From positions 1 to 25,780 of the IMG/VR virus record IMGVR_UViG_3300042673_000371: DNA of 25,780 nucleotides; one strand, 5' to 3'. Under the pieces are notes generated by a model. It had not been told where the DNA came from. It ran no database searches and was given only the letters and a program-made list of their open reading frames with translations. The DNA is from a virus. Below are positions 6,151-12,252 of the stretch, one piece after another (the stretch's first letter is position 1; every line of letters starts with the position of its first letter). Both the position numbers and the translations under genes were made by a program.

Positions 6151-6166
6151 TGATTTCATTATCTAA

Positions 6167-6589
6167 TTATAGATACTGTGCGATTGCGTTGTATGTTGAT
6201 GTGGAAACTGTTTCCTCATCTGTCATCTTTAGCAGACGAATTGCGTTTGAGATTTCTTTCTTTGACTCACGATAAGTGCTAGAGTGAATTGTCTCAAAAT
6301 CTTTTTCAGGTTCAGCAGGGAAAGTGCCTTCCTTAGTAACAATGTCAAAATCAACATTGAGTGTGTTGTTCCAAGAACGATAGTTGGTGCGTAGGTTTTC
6401 AGCCTTTGAGAAGTTGGCAATAGCCCACTCACCAATTTCCTTTTTCCAAGCCTCATAAGCAAGGGTGTGCTTTGCTTCTTTTGCGTTTTGTGTTGCGTAG
6501 TCTGCTTCTAGGGTAGCGAGTGCTTCCTCTAGTCCTGCGATTACACGAACTGTTGGGATTTTTACATTTATTGCTTTTGCTCTAGCCAT
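6167..6589 (-). CDS. Conserved actinophage protein of unknown function
   Basis: The 140-residue protein begins MARAKAINVKIPTVRVI. It has a long helix (residues 18-60, EEALATLEADYATQNAKEAK) followed by a mixed C-terminal part. This pattern recurs in small actinophage proteins of unknown role. It is a single-gene unit downstream of a TGTCAG-type promoter, about 37 nt from the -10 to the ATG, and is followed by the GAGCA element. Confidence 0.72.
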   Translation of the reverse strand: MARAKAINVKIPTVRVIAGLEEALATLEADYATQNAKEAKHTLAYEAWKKEIGEWAIANFSKAENLRTNYRSWNNTLNVDFDIVTKEGTFPAEPEKDFETIHSSTYRESKKEISNAIRLLKMTDEETVSTSTYNAIAQYL

Positions 6590-6625
6590 TGGGTTTTCTC
6601 TTTTCTTTGTTGTGGGTTAGTTTCT

Positions 6626-6648
6626 ATTATAGCGTGGGGGTCTGACAT
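6626..6648 (-). promoter_or_regulatory. TGTCAG-type leftward promoter
   Basis: ATGTCA (6648-6643) followed by GACCCCC, with 11 nt to TATAAT (6631-6626). Confidence 0.7.
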
Positions 6649-6655
6649 TGTTGGT

Positions 6656-6722
6656 GAGCCTTTTAGTATCTTGCTCAGGATAGTTCCTGCCACTTATTTA
6701 GAGTCGCTGTACATTGGCGACT
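6656..6722 (-). terminator. Hairpin plus GAGC...CTCAGG element
   Basis: AGTCGC/GCGACT with a nine-base loop (6702-6722) lies just after the stop of 6734..6901. It is followed on the minus strand by a copy of the recurring 3' element (6656-6679). Confidence 0.5.
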
Positions 6723-6733
6723 TAGTCGTTAGA

Positions 6734-6901
6734 CTACTTTGCTGTCCAAGTTGTCCAGCGTGTGTTTCCATTTACATCTAACTTAACACGAACTGCGTCG
6801 CCTGTCTTGTTAGGTGCGATTTCCAAGATTGTTCCTGTCACCTTTGACTTCTGTGAAGTGTATAGGTCGCCTACCTTGTATGTTGCGGTTGCTACTGTCA
6901 T
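6734..6901 (-). CDS. Small conserved actinophage protein
   Basis: This 55-residue protein reads MTVATATYKVGDLYTSQ and ends NTRWTTWTAK. It looks like a small beta-barrel of KOW or SH3-like character (VGDLY... KVTGTILEI... VRVKLDV). Similar short proteins occur in other actinophages as I recall. It has its own canonical promoter (TTGTTA, 17 nt, TATACT at 6952-6947) and a CRP-like site upstream. Role unknown. Confidence 0.72.
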   Translation of the reverse strand: MTVATATYKVGDLYTSQKSKVTGTILEIAPNKTGDAVRVKLDVNGNTRWTTWTAK

Positions 6902-6946
6902 TTTTTTCTCTTTTCTGTTTGTTGGGCTGGTTTGCCTTATGTATTA

Positions 6947-6975
6947 AGTATAGCAAAAAATCTAAGAAATAACAA
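6947..6975 (-). promoter_or_regulatory. Canonical leftward promoter with extended -10
   Basis: TTGTTA (6975-6970), 17 nt, TGC-TATACT (6952-6947). A diverged copy of the same stretch lies at about 7048-7080 (TTGTAT, 17 nt, TAAAAT), indicating a local duplication. Confidence 0.6.
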
Positions 6976-7015
6976 ATCCATTTCCAAATAATCTCAAAAT
7001 GTGAGACATTTTCTA

Positions 7016-7031
7016 TGTGATTTGCGTCACT
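7016..7031. promoter_or_regulatory. CRP/GlxR-type operator, one mismatch
   Basis: TGTGA-TTTGCG-TCACT, centred about 83 bases upstream of the inferred start site of the 6901 unit. Confidence 0.6.
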
Positions 7032-7101
7032 AGGTTTCCTGCTTATAATACAATTTTAGCAGAAAAATCTCAAAAATACAAATCCTGCCTCAAAATCTGG
7101 G

Positions 7102-7117
7102 GGTGAGAAACATCACA
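7102..7117. promoter_or_regulatory. CRP/GlxR-type operator, one mismatch
   Basis: GGTGA-GAAACA-TCACA, in the same gap as 7016-7031 and next to a TCGTAA element (7118). Confidence 0.5.
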
Positions 7118-7172
7118 TCGTAAACCTGCGTGTTGGATTTGACAAATGACCAGTCTTGCCCCCCGAGGAAAA

Positions 7173-7190
7173 TTCAGGGATTAACCTGAA
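7173..7190 (-). terminator. Hairpin overlapping the stop of 7181..7249
   Basis: TTCAGG (minus strand, 7190-7185) pairs with CCTGAA (7178-7173) across a six-base loop holding the TAA stop. TTTT follows the stem. It is a compact intrinsic terminator. Confidence 0.6.
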
Positions 7191-7249
7191 CCTCCTAGAA
7201 TGCTAACCATTACAATTAAAATCATTGCAAGGTATAACCATGCACTCAT
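7181..7249 (-). CDS. 22-residue membrane micropeptide
   Basis: MSAWLYLAMILIVMV and a short GGSG tail: essentially one transmembrane segment. Its ATG directly follows the TAA of the gp88-like gene, and its stop lies inside the terminator loop, which explains every base between gene and terminator. Tiny membrane peptides also end the units at 11312 and 12352. Function unknown. Confidence 0.5.
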   Translation of the reverse strand: MSAWLYLAMILIVMVSILGGSG

Positions 7250-7990
7250 TTATTTTTTACTCGCACTGAATATGATATCACTCTTAGAGTATACACAAAG
7301 TGAACAAGAAACGCAAGCGCTACCATTTGTTGAGATAAGTGGAATTTGTTTATTATTCTCAGGACACTTAGCAGCAGGACGGCCAGTCATTTCTTTTACA
7401 TCTGCTTGACCTATAGCAAAATTCTTAGCAAGGTATGCCATACGGACCCCACTATTAATTTTTAGATCAACGGCAGTTTTAACATTCTCACTATCAGCAG
7501 AGAAGTACAATGATAGATTAGATACATCCTTAAGTATAAGGGCAGCAGCCTTTACACGTGTATACACCCAGAATTGAATATCAGGATTGATAGTGATTAC
7601 ATTCTTCCAGGCATTGGTATACTCATCGTTAAAGAAGTCACCGTCCCAATGAATGCGGAATAGCATAGGTGCGTCTTTCTTTACACAGTCTGCCTTGAAG
7701 TCATTAATCATATCAGTTAGCAATGTCTCCATAGTTAATTGATTAGCGTCTTTGAGCAAGGCCCAATTGTGTAATAGGTTAGCCCTTACACCCTTGAAGA
7801 GTTTTTCAAGTTTTCCTGCGTAGCATACGCTTTCACAAACACTAGTGGCACCAGGGCACGAGAAAGCCTTTCCAGCAGGTAGACCAAAAGTGTTTGCGAT
7901 TGCTGCTTGCTTTCCATTTTTTGTGACAAGATTAGCCACCTTTCTATCGTTAGATCTTTTTAGTTTAAGTGTATTAGTAGTCAAGACCAA
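7250..7990 (-). CDS. gp88-like phage protein
   Basis: The 246-residue protein contains CPGATSVCESVCYAGK (residues 45-60) and a C-terminal cluster CVSCSLCVYSKSD, which together mark the mycobacteriophage Gene Product 88 family. The Cys clusters are compatible with a metal or Fe-S site, but the function is not known. The start is a TTG (7990 or 7984); the earlier one overlaps the previous gene by 17 bases, and no ATG is available before the conserved region. Length is about normal. It is co-transcribed with two small genes upstream. Confidence 0.82.
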   Translation of the reverse strand: MVLTTNTLKLKRSNDRKVANLVTKNGKQAAIANTFGLPAGKAFSCPGATSVCESVCYAGKLEKLFKGVRANLLHNWALLKDANQLTMETLLTDMINDFKADCVKKDAPMLFRIHWDGDFFNDEYTNAWKNVITINPDIQFWVYTRVKAAALILKDVSNLSLYFSADSENVKTAVDLKINSGVRMAYLAKNFAIGQADVKEMTGRPAAKCPENNKQIPLISTNGSACVSCSLCVYSKSDIIFSASKK

Positions 7991-8150
7991 GGCTCATTTC
8001 TAGAGCAATGTCTTCGTTATAGGTTGCGGACATTTCTTCTAGCAAGCAATGAGTACATTTATCTTCATATGCGTCAACGGCATTTTCTTTACAAGAGGGG
8101 CATACGGTTGCGTAGTACTCATCTAGTATTTCATCGTTTTCGTAGGTCAT
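7974..8150 (-). CDS. Zinc-ribbon small protein
   Basis: The protein has 58 residues starting MTYENDEILDEYY, with CPSC and CTHC 14 residues apart, a plausible zinc ribbon. The start is ATG 8150, because AAAGGAG lies eight bases upstream and it overlaps the previous TGA as ATGA. A longer frame upstream would run into another gene. It precedes the gp88-like gene and overlaps its TTG start. Confidence 0.68.
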   Translation of the reverse strand: MTYENDEILDEYYATVCPSCKENAVDAYEDKCTHCLLEEMSATYNEDIALEMSLGLDY

Positions 8151-8296
8151 AGAGGGTCTCCTTTGTATTTCTTTAATTGTAGCATTTGGGTCTGACATTT
8201 TTTGCGGTTGTAAGCCTTCTTTGAGGGTACGGCAGAGGCAGCATTAGAACGCCTTAGTTCCATAAGCCTGCGTAATTCCTCATTTGTTTTCTTCAT
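8147..8296 (-). CDS. Small basic protein, leaderless
   Basis: The protein has 49 residues beginning MKKTNEELRRLMELRRSN, rich in Arg and Lys. A promoter TTGACA, 18 nt, TAGTAT ends six bases before ATG 8296, predicting a leaderless start. The ATGA overlap couples it to 7974..8150. A TGTCAG-type promoter lies inside its coding sequence. It may bind nucleic acid, judged from charge alone. Confidence 0.55.
   Translation of the reverse strand: MKKTNEELRRLMELRRSNAASAVPSKKAYNRKKCQTQMLQLKKYKGDPL
8176..8198 (-). promoter_or_regulatory. TGTCAG-type promoter, internal to a small gene
   Basis: ATGTCA (8198-8193), GACCC, 11 nt to TGC-TACAAT (8181-8176). It lies within 8147..8296 and would transcribe the zinc-ribbon and gp88-like genes. 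Confidence 0.55.
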
Positions 8297-8302
8297 ATAG
8301 CA

Positions 8303-8332
8303 ATACTAACACACATCTGATAAAAATGTCAA
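8303..8332 (-). promoter_or_regulatory. Leaderless leftward promoter
   Basis: TTGACA (8332-8327), 18 nt, TAGTAT (8308-8303), six nt to ATG 8296. Confidence 0.55.
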
Positions 8333-8342
8333 ATCTGAATCG

Positions 8343-8358
8343 TGTGATTAAAATCACA
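8343..8358. promoter_or_regulatory. CRP/GlxR-type operator, perfect
   Basis: TGTGATTAAAATCACA, centred about 55 bases upstream of ATG 8296, where the leaderless transcript should start. Confidence 0.72.
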
Positions 8359-8434
8359 AAAATTTTTCCCCGCCCAAAACCTGGGGAAAAGAAAAATGAT
8401 CTTCTTAAAGATATTTTATATAGGTTACTGGTGA

Positions 8435-8465
8435 GTATCCACAAGTTATCCACAAGTTATCCACA
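8435..8465 (+). promoter_or_regulatory. Three DnaA boxes spaced by 11 bp
   Basis: GTATCCACA (8435-8443), TTATCCACA (8446-8454) and TTATCCACA (8457-8465) recur every 11 bp, one helical turn. A very AT-rich stretch (8401-8425) is adjacent, with a GACACGCC (8466-8473) on the other side. It is the best candidate in the window for a DnaA-dependent site or origin. Confidence 0.6.
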
Positions 8466-8481
8466 GACACGCCCATCAGCG

Positions 8482-8494
8482 CCGAGTCCCTCGG
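8482..8494 (-). terminator. CCGAG hairpin
   Basis: CCGAG/CTCGG with a three-base loop, downstream of the operon ending at 8533. There is no U-run after the stem, so a termination role is uncertain; this may be another protein-binding element. Confidence 0.35.
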
Positions 8495-8532
8495 GAAAAA
8501 TCGCAGTTTTTATTCTGCGACCTTTCTTTTAT

Positions 8533-8676
8533 TTATTCAACAGGTAAAACTTCAAACGCATTAAATTTTTCTAATTCGTTTTCGCTAAGTTTAGCAAAAA
8601 CTTTATTTAAATTAAAAACTGCTTGAAGATCTGTATCTGCTTCAGTTACGAAACTAATTAAAACATTTTTCTTCAT
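8533..8676 (-). CDS. Small hypothetical protein
   Basis: The protein has 47 residues, MKKNVLISFVTEADTD, with a beta strand followed by helices. ATG 8676 abuts the TAA of the previous gene. It is the last gene of the six-gene unit that begins at 9444. Function unknown. Confidence 0.6.
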   Translation of the reverse strand: MKKNVLISFVTEADTDLQAVFNLNKVFAKLSENELEKFNAFEVLPVE

Positions 8677-8769
8677 TTATTTATTCTCCTCAATCTCATC
8701 TAGTAGTTCCCAAAGAATTGGCTCTAACGCTTTTGCGCTTTCATCTAATTTTTCTTGAAGTGTTTTCAT
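8677..8769 (-). CDS. 30-residue acidic helical protein
   Basis: MKTLQEKLDESAKALEPIL and a Glu-rich tail; a single amphipathic helix by appearance. It starts directly after the previous stop (TAAATG). An AGAAAGG Shine-Dalgarno is upstream. Function unknown. Confidence 0.5.
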   Translation of the reverse strand: MKTLQEKLDESAKALEPILWELLDEIEENK

Positions 8770-8934
8770 TTACTTACCTTTCTTGTACAAGAAATCCCAC
8801 GCCTTACGGCATAAGATGATTGACTTACAGTTATCGCAACAGATAACTCCGTGAGGGTTTAGGTCAAGGTCATAGATGTCTATGCTAGTGCTAACCGCAC
8901 CGCATACTGATTTGATTGGAACATAGGTACTCAT
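8770..8934 (-). CDS. Small Cys-rich protein
   Basis: The protein has 54 residues, MSTYVPIKSVCGAVSTS, with Cys11, the CCDNC cluster (32-36) and Cys42, enough for one zinc site. The start overlaps the preceding TGA as ATGA. Unknown function. Confidence 0.58.
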   Translation of the reverse strand: MSTYVPIKSVCGAVSTSIDIYDLDLNPHGVICCDNCKSIILCRKAWDFLYKKGK

Positions 8935-9083
8935 TTATTACTCTCCATTACTTTTACGATTATGTCTAAATCTTTTTCTGTAAGTAGTACGCTGGCACTA
9001 CCCCATAGGGCTGAGAGATAATTCTCTCCATAGTATTCTTTAGCAAGTTTTATTGCTAAGTCTTTTTTTTCATCTCTTATCAT
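8931..9083 (-). CDS. Small hypothetical protein
   Basis: The protein has 50 residues, MIRDEKKDLAIKLAKEYYG, helical and charged. It overlaps both neighbours by four bases (ATGA). No recognised family. Confidence 0.58.
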   Translation of the reverse strand: MIRDEKKDLAIKLAKEYYGENYLSALWGSASVLLTEKDLDIIVKVMESNK

Positions 9084-9190
9084 TTTGTATAAGATCCTTT
9101 CTTTATAATTTCATCTAGCATTTTTGCTAGTGGGTCTATCTGCTCGTCTGCTAGATAGTTTTCTAATTCTAATTTTTGAATTTTATCCAT
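9080..9190 (-). CDS. 36-residue hypothetical protein
   Basis: MDKIQKLELENYLADEQ, acidic and helical. It is preceded by GGGAG in the end of 9196..9444 and overlaps the next ATG. Unknown function. Confidence 0.5.
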   Translation of the reverse strand: MDKIQKLELENYLADEQIDPLAKMLDEIIKKGSYTK

Positions 9191-9195
9191 TGAGA

Positions 9196-9444
9196 TTAAC
9201 GCTCCCAACTTCTAGTAGTAGCATACACTACGCTATTGCGTGGAGTGTATTCAATTTCTTCTAGATTAGTTTCTAGAATTGTGCCTCTAAGGGCTAAGAG
9301 GTCTAAGTATTCGTTAGCCTCAATTTCTGAATTGAAGATAATTCCTAGACAGGTACTAAACTCTTTACCTAGAGGATAGCGTGGGTTAGTATCTAACTCC
9401 ATACGATAGGATAACTTGTATCCTTTTACTTTTAGTGAATTCAT
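9196..9444 (-). CDS. Hypothetical protein, first gene of unit
   Basis: The protein has 82 residues, MNSLKVKGYKLSYRMELD, with alternating beta strands and a helix (EIEANEYLDLLALR). A Shine-Dalgarno AAAGGA precedes ATG 9444. It is driven by the TGTCAG-type promoter at 9498-9520, with a CRP-like site and a DnaA box behind it. Unknown function. Confidence 0.65.
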   Translation of the reverse strand: MNSLKVKGYKLSYRMELDTNPRYPLGKEFSTCLGIIFNSEIEANEYLDLLALRGTILETNLEEIEYTPRNSVVYATTRSWER

Positions 9445-9497
9445 TTTGAATTCCTTTCTTTAAGAGATTTACTTATTGTTCAATCTTTATACTAGTA

Positions 9498-9520
9498 AGT
9501 ATAGCAGAGGGTACTGACAT
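9498..9520 (-). promoter_or_regulatory. TGTCAG-type leftward promoter
   Basis: ATGTCA (9520-9515), 11 nt, TGC-TATACT (9503-9498). GGCGTGTC (9537-9544) and a CRP-like palindrome lie upstream. Confidence 0.7.
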
Positions 9521-9557
9521 TTTGACCTGTTTTACGGGCGTGTCGTGAAACTATTTT

Positions 9558-9573
9558 TGTGATAAACCTCACA
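9558..9573. promoter_or_regulatory. CRP/GlxR-type operator, perfect
   Basis: TGTGA-TAAACC-TCACA, centred roughly 74 bases upstream of the inferred start site of the 9444 unit. Confidence 0.72.
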
Positions 9574-9577
9574 TAAG

Positions 9578-9586
9578 TTATCCACA
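9578..9586 (+). promoter_or_regulatory. DnaA box TTATCCACA
   Basis: Perfect DnaA consensus, four bases from the CRP-like palindrome. Confidence 0.55.
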
Positions 9587-9593
9587 GCCTGTG

Positions 9594-9619
9594 GAAAACC
9601 CCCGAGGATTTTCTCGGGG
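9594..9619 (-). terminator. Intrinsic terminator with CCCCGAG stem
   Basis: On the minus strand CCCCGAG (9619-9613) pairs with CTCGGGG (9606-9600) and TTTT follows at 9597-9594. It ends the 11008-9633 unit. Confidence 0.65.
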
Positions 9620-9632
9620 CCCCAAAAATTAA

Positions 9633-9881
9633 TTAATCATCATCATCGTCATCAATAAAAACATACAACGGAATTGAATCAGTGTAACCATACTGCGTTA
9701 CTTCTCTTTCACCAAATTCATTTTCTGTTTGTACATCATAGTTATCACCAGTGGAATCACTTTCAATAAAAAGAATTTCAACAATGTCATCACCAATCTT
9801 GATTAAATCACCAAGCATTAATTGATCTGGCTGTAAGTTATCAGCGTGTATAAGTTTCATCTCCGTCATTGTATCAGACAT
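9633..9881 (-). CDS. Small acidic protein
   Basis: The protein has 82 residues, MSDTMTEMKLIHADN, ending in a run of Asp. The middle (LMLGDLIKIGDDIVEILFIE) resembles a small beta-barrel. I chose ATG 9881 because GGAG precedes it and the upstream gene ends two bases before; longer frames overlap that gene. Last gene of its unit. Confidence 0.65.
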   Translation of the reverse strand: MSDTMTEMKLIHADNLQPDQLMLGDLIKIGDDIVEILFIESDSTGDNYDVQTENEFGEREVTQYGYTDSIPLYVFIDDDDDD

Positions 9882-9882
9882 T

Positions 9883-10170
9883 TTATTCTCCATCTTCATA
9901 TTCATCTACTGGGTCAATAAACCAAGATAAGTGGTGTTGGTCTACAATAGCGTGGGCAGGTGCGTGGCTCATTCCCTTATAGAATACGCCTTCAGGCATA
10001 GCAATAAATCTATTGTAGTCCTCATCATAGTAAGCGTCAATAGCGTCAATACAAGGCTGAACCATAGATAGTGGGACAGGTGGGTAGTGATTACCCTGTA
10101 AGTGATAGGCTAATTGTGTTTCTAAGTCTAGGACGCTATCTGCTAATCCAATTGCTGTTACTGATCCCAT
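9883..10170 (-). CDS. Hypothetical protein
   Basis: The protein has 95 residues, MGSVTAIGLADSVLDLET, with several His residues (GMSHAPAHAIVDQHHLSW) that might bind metal. ATG 10170 overlaps the previous TAA. No family recognised. Confidence 0.65.
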   Translation of the reverse strand: MGSVTAIGLADSVLDLETQLAYHLQGNHYPPVPLSMVQPCIDAIDAYYDEDYNRFIAMPEGVFYKGMSHAPAHAIVDQHHLSWFIDPVDEYEDGE

Positions 10171-10313
10171 TATATTTTCTCCTCTATATCTGCGACATAG
10201 ACATCGCTTCGTCTAATCATTCCATATTTTAGGTTGCTATCAAACATATCAACGGCATCCTCTTCATTATCTGCCTCAACATTTATGAAACAAGTAAATT
10301 CATATAGTGCCAT
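10170..10313 (-). CDS. Small hypothetical protein
   Basis: The protein has 47 residues, MALYEFTCFINVEADNEED, strand followed by an acidic helix, similar in pattern to the C-terminal module of 5444..5863. TAATG overlaps on both sides support it. Confidence 0.6.
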   Translation of the reverse strand: MALYEFTCFINVEADNEEDAVDMFDSNLKYGMIRRSDVYVADIEEKI

Positions 10314-10531
10314 TACTTACTTACCACCATTCCTGTTGTGTAGAAAGTTTTTGTGTGTAACTTACCTGAAGGTTCAGATAAATTAACTACTCTGTATTCT
10401 TTAGCGTCACCATAGTCAATAAAACTATTAAAGACATTTACTGCGTCAAGGGCATTAGAGTAACGACCAACCCAAAGTGTATTGGTATCACTATCATTAG
10501 TGCTAGTTACTGAGTATAGGTATTCGTTCAT
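10313..10531 (-). CDS. Hypothetical protein
   Basis: The protein has 72 residues, MNEYLYSVTSTNDSDT. A helix with ALDAVNVFNSF sits between beta strands, a small alpha/beta protein. It overlaps the neighbouring stops as TAATG. Unknown. Confidence 0.62.
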   Translation of the reverse strand: MNEYLYSVTSTNDSDTNTLWVGRYSNALDAVNVFNSFIDYGDAKEYRVVNLSEPSGKLHTKTFYTTGMVVSK

Positions 10532-10683
10532 TAGTTATTCTCCTTAGTGATAAATAATTGGTGTGGGTTACAATCGCAAGACTCTGTATCATAGTCTAAA
10601 CTATTTCCAAAGTGTAGCCACCCTGTTCCATAGCATAATTCGCAAGTAGTTATTTCTAAGTGTAATTCTTTCATTACTCCCAT
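10531..10683 (-). CDS. Zinc-binding microprotein (CELC/CDC)
   Basis: The protein has 50 residues, MGVMKELHLEITTCELCYG. CELCYGTG (14-21) followed by CDCNPH (37-42) resembles half of a DnaJ-type zinc centre. A second in-frame ATG at 10674 is possible. Coupled in the 11008-9633 unit. Function unknown. Confidence 0.62.
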   Translation of the reverse strand: MGVMKELHLEITTCELCYGTGWLHFGNSLDYDTESCDCNPHQLFITKENN

Positions 10684-10805
10684 TAGATAGCCCCTTCCTG
10701 AAATAGTCCAATTTCCAAATCAAGTAATTCTTGGTCTGTTGCCTTAGACAAGTCTATCCAACCTGCCCCTTCATTGTCAATTCTAAAAATCTCTATGTAT
10801 CCCAT
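10683..10805 (-). CDS. 40-residue hypothetical protein
   Basis: MGYIEIFRIDNEGAGWIDL and an acidic helical end. TAATG overlaps both neighbours, leaving no gap. No family recognised. Confidence 0.58.
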   Translation of the reverse strand: MGYIEIFRIDNEGAGWIDLSKATDQELLDLEIGLFQEGAI

Positions 10806-11008
10806 TAGTTTTCTACCTTTACTGCTACTGTACGACATACGACTTTTCCAAAATTACTAGGGCGTACTTCCACTAGATAACTTTCGCAACCCTGATACCA
10901 AACTGCTTTAGGGTGTATCTCTGCTGAGATAATTTCGCCTGTTAAAGTGCGTGAGCGATAAGGTGTTCCTACTAGTAGGCTTTCTATTGTATAGACATTT
11001 GCTGACAT
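10805..11008 (-). CDS. Hypothetical protein, first gene of unit
   Basis: The protein has 67 residues, MSANVYTIESLLVGTPYR, mostly beta, possibly a small barrel similar to 6734..6901. GAGG lies before ATG 11008. The TGTCAG-type promoter is at 11041-11063. It heads a seven-gene operon to 9633. Confidence 0.65.
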   Translation of the reverse strand: MSANVYTIESLLVGTPYRSRTLTGEIISAEIHPKAVWYQGCESYLVEVRPSNFGKVVCRTVAVKVEN

Positions 11009-11040
11009 TTGCCAACCTCTTTCTTTTTGTTGATAATTCT

Positions 11041-11063
11041 ATCCTACCATAGGGGTCTGACAT
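11041..11063 (-). promoter_or_regulatory. TGTCAG-type leftward promoter
   Basis: ATGTCA (11063-11058), GACCCC, 11 nt to TGG-TAGGAT (11046-11041). GACACGCC (11072-11079) follows. Confidence 0.65.
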
Positions 11064-11186
11064 TTCTGCTAGACACGCCCAAAGTAAATAGACTTTCTTT
11101 TTTTACTTACTATGTAAGTTTAGCCTATTAGACACAAAATATCAAGTTACTAGCCAGTAAGTCCATATAGTAAGACGCTCAACCTA

Positions 11187-11202
11187 TGTGATAAATCTCA
11201 CA
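11187..11202. promoter_or_regulatory. CRP/GlxR-type operator, perfect
   Basis: TGTGA-TAAATC-TCACA, in the gap between the 11008 unit and the end of the 12092 unit. Confidence 0.72.
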
Positions 11203-11212
11203 CAAATAGGCC

Positions 11213-11221
11213 TGTGGATAA
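11213..11221 (-). promoter_or_regulatory. DnaA box TTATCCACA
   Basis: Perfect consensus on the minus strand, next to the CRP-like palindrome and a GACACGCC (11231-11238). Confidence 0.55.
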
Positions 11222-11245
11222 CCTGTGTACGACACGCCGTCTGCG

Positions 11246-11295
11246 CCGAGGAAATCTCGGGGCAAAATTTGAGCAGTTTTAAATCTTGCTCAGGA
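11246..11295 (-). terminator. GAGCA hairpin followed by CCGAG hairpin
   Basis: GAGCA/TGCTC (11271-11291) starts 17 nt after the stop at 11312. CCGAG/CTCGG (11246-11260) follows. Together they end the unit that starts at 12092. Confidence 0.5.
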
Positions 11296-11311
11296 TTTTT
11301 TTTATTTTATT

Positions 11312-11470
11312 TTAGAAGTCGTTCAGTTTTCTAAAAGTTCGCAAAGAAACTTGAAGTCTGCGAATTTCTTTTTCTAATTTAACATTGCGTTGCCAAAACG
11401 CAATCATCATTCCAACAGATCCAGCAAGCGCAATTGTAATTGCGATTAGTGTTCCAGTATCTAAAATCAT
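11312..11470 (-). CDS. Small single-pass membrane protein
   Basis: The protein has 52 residues. MILDTGTLIAITIALAG and the next residues to about 24 form one transmembrane segment, followed by a basic amphipathic helix (residues 27-52). It overlaps the previous TGA as ATGA. Last gene of its unit. It could be a holin- or spanin-sized membrane effector, but there is no specific evidence. Confidence 0.6.
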   Translation of the reverse strand: MILDTGTLIAITIALAGSVGMMIAFWQRNVKLEKEIRRLQVSLRTFRKLNDF

Positions 11471-11667
11471 TTAGCCATCTCCAATTTTTCATAGCAAGCA
11501 ATAGCAAATTTAGTTGCGTCAAATCTTGGATTATCTGTTTCAAACATTAGAGAAAAATCATCCACTAAATCAGCGAATAGCATTTCTCCTTGCTCATCAA
11601 AAACAGAGGTAGCAAAGTAATTGCTAAGAATTTCAGCAGTTGCCACATAGTCTTTTCGTGTCATCAT
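11467..11667 (-). CDS. Hypothetical helical protein
   Basis: The protein has 66 residues, MMTRKDYVATAEILSNYF, all-helical in appearance. Proteins with an N-terminus of the form RKDYVATAEILS are frequent in actinophages, as I recall, without a known function. TAATG overlap with the upstream gene. Confidence 0.68.
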   Translation of the reverse strand: MMTRKDYVATAEILSNYFATSVFDEQGEMLFADLVDDFSLMFETDNPRFDATKFAIACYEKLEMAK

Positions 11668-11873
11668 TATTCTGCCACCTTAAGAATTGCGTAAGTGCCT
11701 CTCTCATTGATTTCATCAATTACTGGCTTTAGTTTTGGAGTTAGTAAATCCTTTAGCATTGACTCTAAAAGATGAATTTGAGAAACTTCATCAAGGCGCA
11801 AGAATTCTTGTGCTACTGGATGAGTTTCATCAAACTCTGTTACGAAACGAAGTGCGTGTTCTACTTTTACCAT
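11667..11873 (-). CDS. Hypothetical helical protein
   Basis: The protein has 68 residues, MVKVEHALRFVTEFDETH, helical and acidic. It is the middle gene of the 12092-11312 unit. No strong Shine-Dalgarno is visible. Unknown function. Confidence 0.6.
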   Translation of the reverse strand: MVKVEHALRFVTEFDETHPVAQEFLRLDEVSQIHLLESMLKDLLTPKLKPVIDEINERGTYAILKVAE

Positions 11874-11894
11874 TTTTTATTTATTTCCTATTCT

Positions 11895-12092
11895 TTAGTT
11901 TGATTGTGAGGGTGTAAGAGTGCCACGAAGTGTGCCACTAATTCCTAGGGTGTCGCAAGCGACTTTTACAGATACGCCAACAGGTAATTGTGTTGGGTAG
12001 GTTGAGATGAATTGAGCCACTGCGCCCTTAGAAGGCATAGCGATTTTTTTGGTAGAACCATTAAAGGTTTCTAGTGTTATAGTGTAAGTCAT
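11895..12092 (-). CDS. Small hypothetical protein
   Basis: The protein has 65 residues, MTYTITLETFNGSTKK, with strands followed by a helix and basic residues. I use ATG 12092 because AAAGGAAG lies upstream; the longer frame would extend into the promoter. It heads the unit. Confidence 0.65.
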   Translation of the reverse strand: MTYTITLETFNGSTKKIAMPSKGAVAQFISTYPTQLPVGVSVKVACDTLGISGTLRGTLTPSQSN

Positions 12093-12126
12093 TTTTAGAC
12101 TTCCTTTCGTTTTTAGTGATAAGACT

Positions 12127-12149
12127 ATCTTACCATTAGGGGCTGACAT
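12127..12149 (-). promoter_or_regulatory. TGTCAG-type leftward promoter
   Basis: ATGTCA (12149-12144), 11 nt, TGG-TAAGAT (12132-12127), in front of the 12092 unit. Confidence 0.65.
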
Positions 12150-12158
12150 TTTGGCTAC

Positions 12159-12210
12159 TTATTTGCTAAGGCTCACTGTGATACTGGTCACATTTATTTG
12201 CTTAGGCTCA
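12159..12210 (-). repeat. Two copies of the leader element TGAGCCTAGCAAATAA
   Basis: On the minus strand TGAGCCTAAGCAAATAA (12210-12194) and TGAGCCTTAGCAAATAA (12175-12159). They lie between the promoter at 12253 and the first gene at 12092. Four related copies occur in the rightward leader at 13444-13668, in the matching orientation relative to transcription. Confidence 0.7.
12177..12192. promoter_or_regulatory. CRP/GlxR-type operator, perfect
   Basis: TGTGA-TACTGG-TCACA, between the two leader repeats and about 64 bases upstream of the start site inferred for the 12127 promoter. Confidence 0.7.
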
Positions 12211-12252
12211 TTAGCCAATTTGTCCTTTATTTAATTTTTTTCTATACCTAGA

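Noticed and set aside
8284-8547. Rightward open frame of 87 codons over 8284-8547
   Set aside because: It covers the CRP site, DnaA boxes and leaderless promoter and would need these signals to be coding. No ribosome site is present.
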